Source: Acidobacteriota bacterium
GTDB taxonomy: Bacteria; Acidobacteriota; UBA6911; RPQK01; DATIPO01
Direction of reading: 5' to 3'
DNA: 64,000 nucleotides
NCBI GenBank assembly: GCA_035471785.1
Contig: DATIPQ010000146.1
Coordinates: 22,617-86,616 of the forward strand
The notes beneath the pieces are model-generated. The model did no database searches. It saw only the letters and a program-made list of their open reading frames with translations, and had not been told where the DNA came from. Both the position numbers and the translations under genes were made by a program. This document shows, piece after piece, positions 60,932 through 64,000 of the stretch; within the stretch, counting starts at the first letter, position 1, and every line of letters starts with the position of its first letter.

Positions 60932-62314
60932 GTGGCCATCAGCCTATTCGATCTCTTCACCATTGGCATCGGCCCCTCCAGTTCTCATACCGTCGGCCCC
61001 ATGCGGGCCGCTAAACGCTTTCTGGAGCGGCTCGAGTCGGAAGGCCTGATGGAAAAAACCCGTCGGGTCAAGGCCGATCTCTATGGTTCGCTGGCCTTTA
61101 CGGGTAAAGGACACGGCACGGACAAGGCCGTCATCATGGGTCTGGAAGGCGAGACTCCGGAAGGCGTCGACCCCTACGCCATGCCGGCGCGCCTGGAGGA
61201 AATCGAGTCCCGGCGGCGCATCCGCCTGCTGGGACGCCACCAGATTCCCTTCAGGCAAGAGACCGACATCGTCTTCAACCGCCGCCAGAAGCTGCCGCTG
61301 CATTCCAACGGCATGCGCTTCGCGGCTTGGGATGCCGACGAAAACAAGATCTACGAACGCATTTACTACTCTATCGGCGGCGGATTCGTGGTCAATCAGG
61401 ACGAGGCCGGACGCGACGAACTGGTGCCCGACCACACCGAACAGCCCTTCCCATTCACCAGCGGAGAGGACTTGCTGCGGCTGTGCCGGGACAATGGCAT
61501 GGACGTCCACCAGATCATGCTGGAAAACGAGAAGGTGTGGCGCAGCCAGGAGGAAGTGGAGGCGGGCATTCAGAGGATCTGGAAGGCCATGCTCGACTGC
61601 ATCGAGCACGGCTGCAAGACGGAGGGCGTGCTTCCCGGCGGACTCAAGGTGGTGCGGCGAGCTCCCGAGTTCTACCGCAAGCTGAAGAAAGCCGAGGACG
61701 AAAGCGGTCCCGATCCCCTGGCCGTCATGGACTGGGTCAACCTGTTCGCCTTGGCCGTCAACGAAGAGAACGCCGCCGGGGGCCGGGTGGTCACGGCGCC
61801 CACCAACGGAGCGGCCGGCATCATCCCCGCCGTGGCTTCCTATTACATGTGTCTGCGGGGGAGCGGAGGCAACGACGAGGGACTGATGCGCTTCTTTCTC
61901 ACCGCCGGGGCCATCGGCATTCTCTACAAGGAAAACGCCTCCATCTCGGGAGCCGAGGTGGGCTGTCAGGGCGAGGTGGGGACTGCCTGCTCGATGGCGG
62001 CTGGAGGACTGGCCGCGGCACTGGGAGGCACTCCGCGCCAGGTGGAAAACGCCGCCGAAATCGCCATGGAGCACAACCTGGGCTTGACCTGCGACCCGGT
62101 GGGAGGACTGGTGCAGATCCCCTGCATCGAACGCAATGCCATCGGCTCGGTCAAGGCCATCAACGCGGCCCGAATGGCCATGCTGGGGGACGGCAACAAC
62201 AAAGTCTCCCTCGACAAGGTCATCAAAACCATGCGCCAGACCGGTGCCGACATGAAAACCAAGTACAAGGAAACCTCGCGCGGCGGACTGGCCATCAACG
62301 TTATCGAATGCTGA
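60932..62314 (+). CDS. sdaA: L-serine ammonia-lyase (iron-sulfur type, single chain)
   Basis: This 460-residue enzyme deaminates L-serine to pyruvate. Alpha and beta parts are fused: the N-terminal half starts [20 protein letters not shown], and the C-terminal half has the cluster cysteines in [15 protein letters not shown] and QIPCIERN. It is cytosolic and needs an oxygen-sensitive [4Fe-4S] cluster. GTG 60932 follows GGGAGG with 5-nt spacing. Six nt separate it from queG, suggesting an operon. It would feed pyruvate to the same pool that PpsA draws on. Confidence 0.97.
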   Translation: MAISLFDLFTIGIGPSSSHTVGPMRAAKRFLERLESEGLMEKTRRVKADLYGSLAFTGKGHGTDKAVIMGLEGETPEGVDPYAMPARLEEIESRRRIRLLGRHQIPFRQETDIVFNRRQKLPLHSNGMRFAAWDADENKIYERIYYSIGGGFVVNQDEAGRDELVPDHTEQPFPFTSGEDLLRLCRDNGMDVHQIMLENEKVWRSQEEVEAGIQRIWKAMLDCIEHGCKTEGVLPGGLKVVRRAPEFYRKLKKAEDESGPDPLAVMDWVNLFALAVNEENAAGGRVVTAPTNGAAGIIPAVASYYMCLRGSGGNDEGLMRFFLTAGAIGILYKENASISGAEVGCQGEVGTACSMAAGGLAAALGGTPRQVENAAEIAMEHNLGLTCDPVGGLVQIPCIERNAIGSVKAINAARMAMLGDGNNKVSLDKVIKTMRQTGADMKTKYKETSRGGLAINVIEC

Positions 62315-62320
62315 GTTGAA

Positions 62321-63355
62321 GTGGGCAACCTAACGGCGCAAATCCGACGAGAAGCGGCCCAGCTCGGTTTCGACGCTGTCGGCTGCGCCCCCGTCCATCA
62401 GGTGCCTCAAGAACGCCTGAGAGAATGGTTGCGGCGCGGCTATCAGGGCCAGATGGGCTACATGCAGCGCAACACCGAAAAACGCCTCGACCCTTCGCTC
62501 ATCCTTCCGGGAGCCCGTTCGGTGCTCTCCTTGGGACTCAACTATCGGCACGATTACCCTCTGCCCTACGATCAGCCGGGCCAAGCCGTCATCTCACGCT
62601 ATGCCTCGGGGGACGACTATCATGAGGTGCTTTGGGACCTGCTGCCACGCCTGCTGGAGGCCATCCAAAGACTCGAGCCGGCAGCCCGCGGACGCTACTA
62701 TGTCGACACCGGACCCGTGATGGACAAGCACTGGGCCGTGCGGTCCGGCCTGGGCTGGCTGGGCAAGCACACCAACGTCCTCTCGCGCCAGGCCGGTTCC
62801 TGGTTCTTTCTGGGGGAGATCATCCTCAACCTCGAACTCGACTACGATCAGCCGCCCGTCGACCATTGCGGAAGCTGCCGGGCCTGCCTGGAGGCCTGTC
62901 CCACCGACGCCATCGTGGAAGAATACCTGGTGGACGCCCGCCGCTGCATCTCCTACCTGACCATCGAGCTGCGCGAGGACATTCCCCAAGAGCTGCGTCC
63001 GCGGATGGGCAACCTGGTCTTCGGATGCGACATCTGCCAGGACGTTTGTCCCTGGAACTCCAAGGCGCCCCTCTCCGGGGTGGAGGCTTTCGCGCCCCGT
63101 CCCGAGAACCGAGCGCCCGATCTCAAGCAGCTCTCCCGCCTCACTCCCGAGGAATTCTCCAGGCGCTTTCGCAGGAGTCCGGTCAAGCGGGCCAAGTGGA
63201 GAGGCTTCATGCGCAACGTGGCCGTGGCCATGGGCAACTCAGGAGATGCCTCCATGCTCGAAGACCTGGACAGGCTGGCCTGCTGCGGCGACCCTATGGT
63301 GGAGCGGCACGCCCGCTGGGCCATAGCCAGGCTTCAAGGGGCTGGAGCGGACTGA
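62321..63355 (+). CDS. queG: Epoxyqueuosine reductase QueG
   Basis: The 344-residue protein completes queuosine in tRNAs with GUN anticodons by reducing epoxyqueuosine. It has an N-terminal cobalamin-binding part, two [4Fe-4S] motifs (CGSCRACLEACP and CDICQDVCPWN) and a C-terminal HEAT-like tRNA-binding tail. GTG start. It needs vitamin B12. Six nt after sdaA, so the two are probably co-transcribed. There are no other queuosine genes in the window. Confidence 0.96.
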   Translation: MGNLTAQIRREAAQLGFDAVGCAPVHQVPQERLREWLRRGYQGQMGYMQRNTEKRLDPSLILPGARSVLSLGLNYRHDYPLPYDQPGQAVISRYASGDDYHEVLWDLLPRLLEAIQRLEPAARGRYYVDTGPVMDKHWAVRSGLGWLGKHTNVLSRQAGSWFFLGEIILNLELDYDQPPVDHCGSCRACLEACPTDAIVEEYLVDARRCISYLTIELREDIPQELRPRMGNLVFGCDICQDVCPWNSKAPLSGVEAFAPRPENRAPDLKQLSRLTPEEFSRRFRRSPVKRAKWRGFMRNVAVAMGNSGDASMLEDLDRLACCGDPMVERHARWAIARLQGAGAD

Positions 63356-63361
63356 GAAGCA

Positions 63362-63391
63362 TTGCGCCGTCATGTTCCAATCGCCTACAAT
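63362..63391 (+). promoter_or_regulatory. Promoter of the GH25 lipoprotein gene
   Basis: TTGCGC (63362-63367) and TACAAT (63386-63391) are 18 nt apart. AGGAG (63409-63413) follows, seven nt before ATG 63421. Confidence 0.6.
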
Positions 63392-63420
63392 CGGCAGATC
63401 CTGAGAGTAGGAGTCAGACT

Positions 63421-64000
63421 ATGTTTCAATGCCGTAAGATTCTAGCCGCTCTTGTCTTTGCCTTGGCCCTGCCGGCTTGCAGCCAGTCGTCCACCGCCTC
63501 CCGGCAGCAAGGTGAGGCGCCTGGACAGGAGAAGCCGCAGGTCGACGTGACCGAGATGGCCGCCAAGCTGCATACCGGCGTCGACGTTTCCCACCACAGC
63601 GGGGCCATCGACTGGAAGCAGGTGGCGGCCCAAGGACACGGCTTCGCCATCGCCAAGGCCACCGAAGGCGTCGACCTCAAGGACAGCACCTTCGACGCTC
63701 ACTGGAAGGAGATCAAGGAAGCCGGACTGCTCAGGGGCGCCTACCACTTCTATGTCACCGAAGATCCTCCCCATGAACAGGCCAGTTTTTTCATCGAGAA
63801 CGTCCAACTGGAGCGGGGCGACCTTGCGCCCATCGTCGATATCGAGCTGATCGGGCATAACACCACGCTGGAAGGGCTTGCCCAACGGCTCAAGACTTTT
63901 GTCGAACTCCTGGAGGGCCATTACGGCATCAAGCCCATCATCTACACCTCCCCCAATTTCTGGGACAAGTACTTCGCGGAAATCAACTTCGGCGACTACC
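63421..64000 (+). CDS. GH25 lysozyme-like lipoprotein (3' end outside window)
   Basis: The visible 193 residues start with a lipoprotein signal (LALPACSQ, Cys20) and a polar linker. The GH25 muramidase domain follows, with D55 in GVDVSHHSG and the catalytic D140-E142 pair in VDIEL. Also typical are FAIAKATEG and GAYHFY. GH25 enzymes cut the beta-1,4 bond between MurNAc and GlcNAc in peptidoglycan. Anchored to a membrane, it would act on the organism's own wall. The C-terminal third is cut off, so its end and any extra domain are unknown. Confidence 0.92.
   Translation, partial: MFQCRKILAALVFALALPACSQSSTASRQQGEAPGQEKPQVDVTEMAAKLHTGVDVSHHSGAIDWKQVAAQGHGFAIAKATEGVDLKDSTFDAHWKEIKEAGLLRGAYHFYVTEDPPHEQASFFIENVQLERGDLAPIVDIELIGHNTTLEGLAQRLKTFVELLEGHYGIKPIIYTSPNFWDKYFAEINFGDY

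Overview
The window looks like a chromosomal segment of a GC-rich, Gram-negative environmental bacterium. LpxD implies lipid A, there is a Tat-exported MsrP, and lipoprotein signals are common. The gene mix is typical of Acidobacteriota: PQQ/BamB-like propellers, Ser/Thr kinases fused to TPRs, a CHAT-TPR protein, a DUF3857 transglutaminase, Ku/LigD end joining, and a split F-type ATP synthase operon with both b and b' subunits. That assignment is an inference from gene content; no rRNA or ribosomal-protein marker is present. There is no prophage, CRISPR array or intact insertion sequence.

Layout. 1-5651 (minus): a DUF3857/transglutaminase protein running off the left edge, then a ku-ligD operon. 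5811-13073 (plus): a MerR-TPR regulator, an exported protein, a kinase-TPR protein, a sodium/solute symporter and a DUF1028-TPR protein. 13209-17561 (minus): ECF-like sigma factor, a large kinase-TPR protein and a protein with two leader-like repeats resembling Nif11/NHLP RiPP precursors. 17862-22577: PQQ-propeller protein and a redox group consisting of MsrP, a hydrolase-OsmC fusion and a thioredoxin-fold protein with an in-frame TGA in a UxxC motif, read here as a selenoprotein, followed by a HIT protein. 22662-28491 (plus): second symporter, zinc-finger anti-sigma-like membrane protein, a 57-residue peptide and a membrane-anchored CHAT protease-like TPR protein. 28675-38153 (minus): inositol-phosphate synthase, glyS, glyQ, recO, mgtE, then two tandem ATP-grasp-like enzymes. 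38536-43720: divergent ppsR/ppsA, RNase HI and a metallophosphatase. 43758-49417: two cyclophilins, a thioredoxin-like protein, lpxD and small membrane or coiled-coil proteins. 49690-53779: two orphan solute-binding lipoproteins, a DUF2911 protein and a TIGR01777 epimerase. 53971-60149 (minus): tRNA-Gln(CTG), then atpF'-F-H-A-G-D-C in transcription order reversed on the map. 60428-64000 (plus): a hypothetical gene, sdaA, queG and a GH25 lysozyme-like lipoprotein cut by the right edge.

Recurring themes are redox repair (MsrP, OsmC fusion, putative selenoprotein, thioredoxin-like protein), envelope signalling (two kinases, sigma and anti-sigma proteins, CHAT protein) and central carbon control (PpsR beside PpsA, serine deaminase). 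Several genes have a -10-like box only 7-8 nt before the start codon and no Shine-Dalgarno sequence, suggesting leaderless transcripts. Perfect palindromes of about 30 bp mark two convergent gene junctions. The strongest unusual item is the putative selenoprotein at 21667-22221, which ordinary gene calling would split or miss. The anti-sigma/peptide/CHAT group, the ATP-grasp pair and the leader-like protein beside the sigma/kinase pair are the best candidates for undescribed systems.
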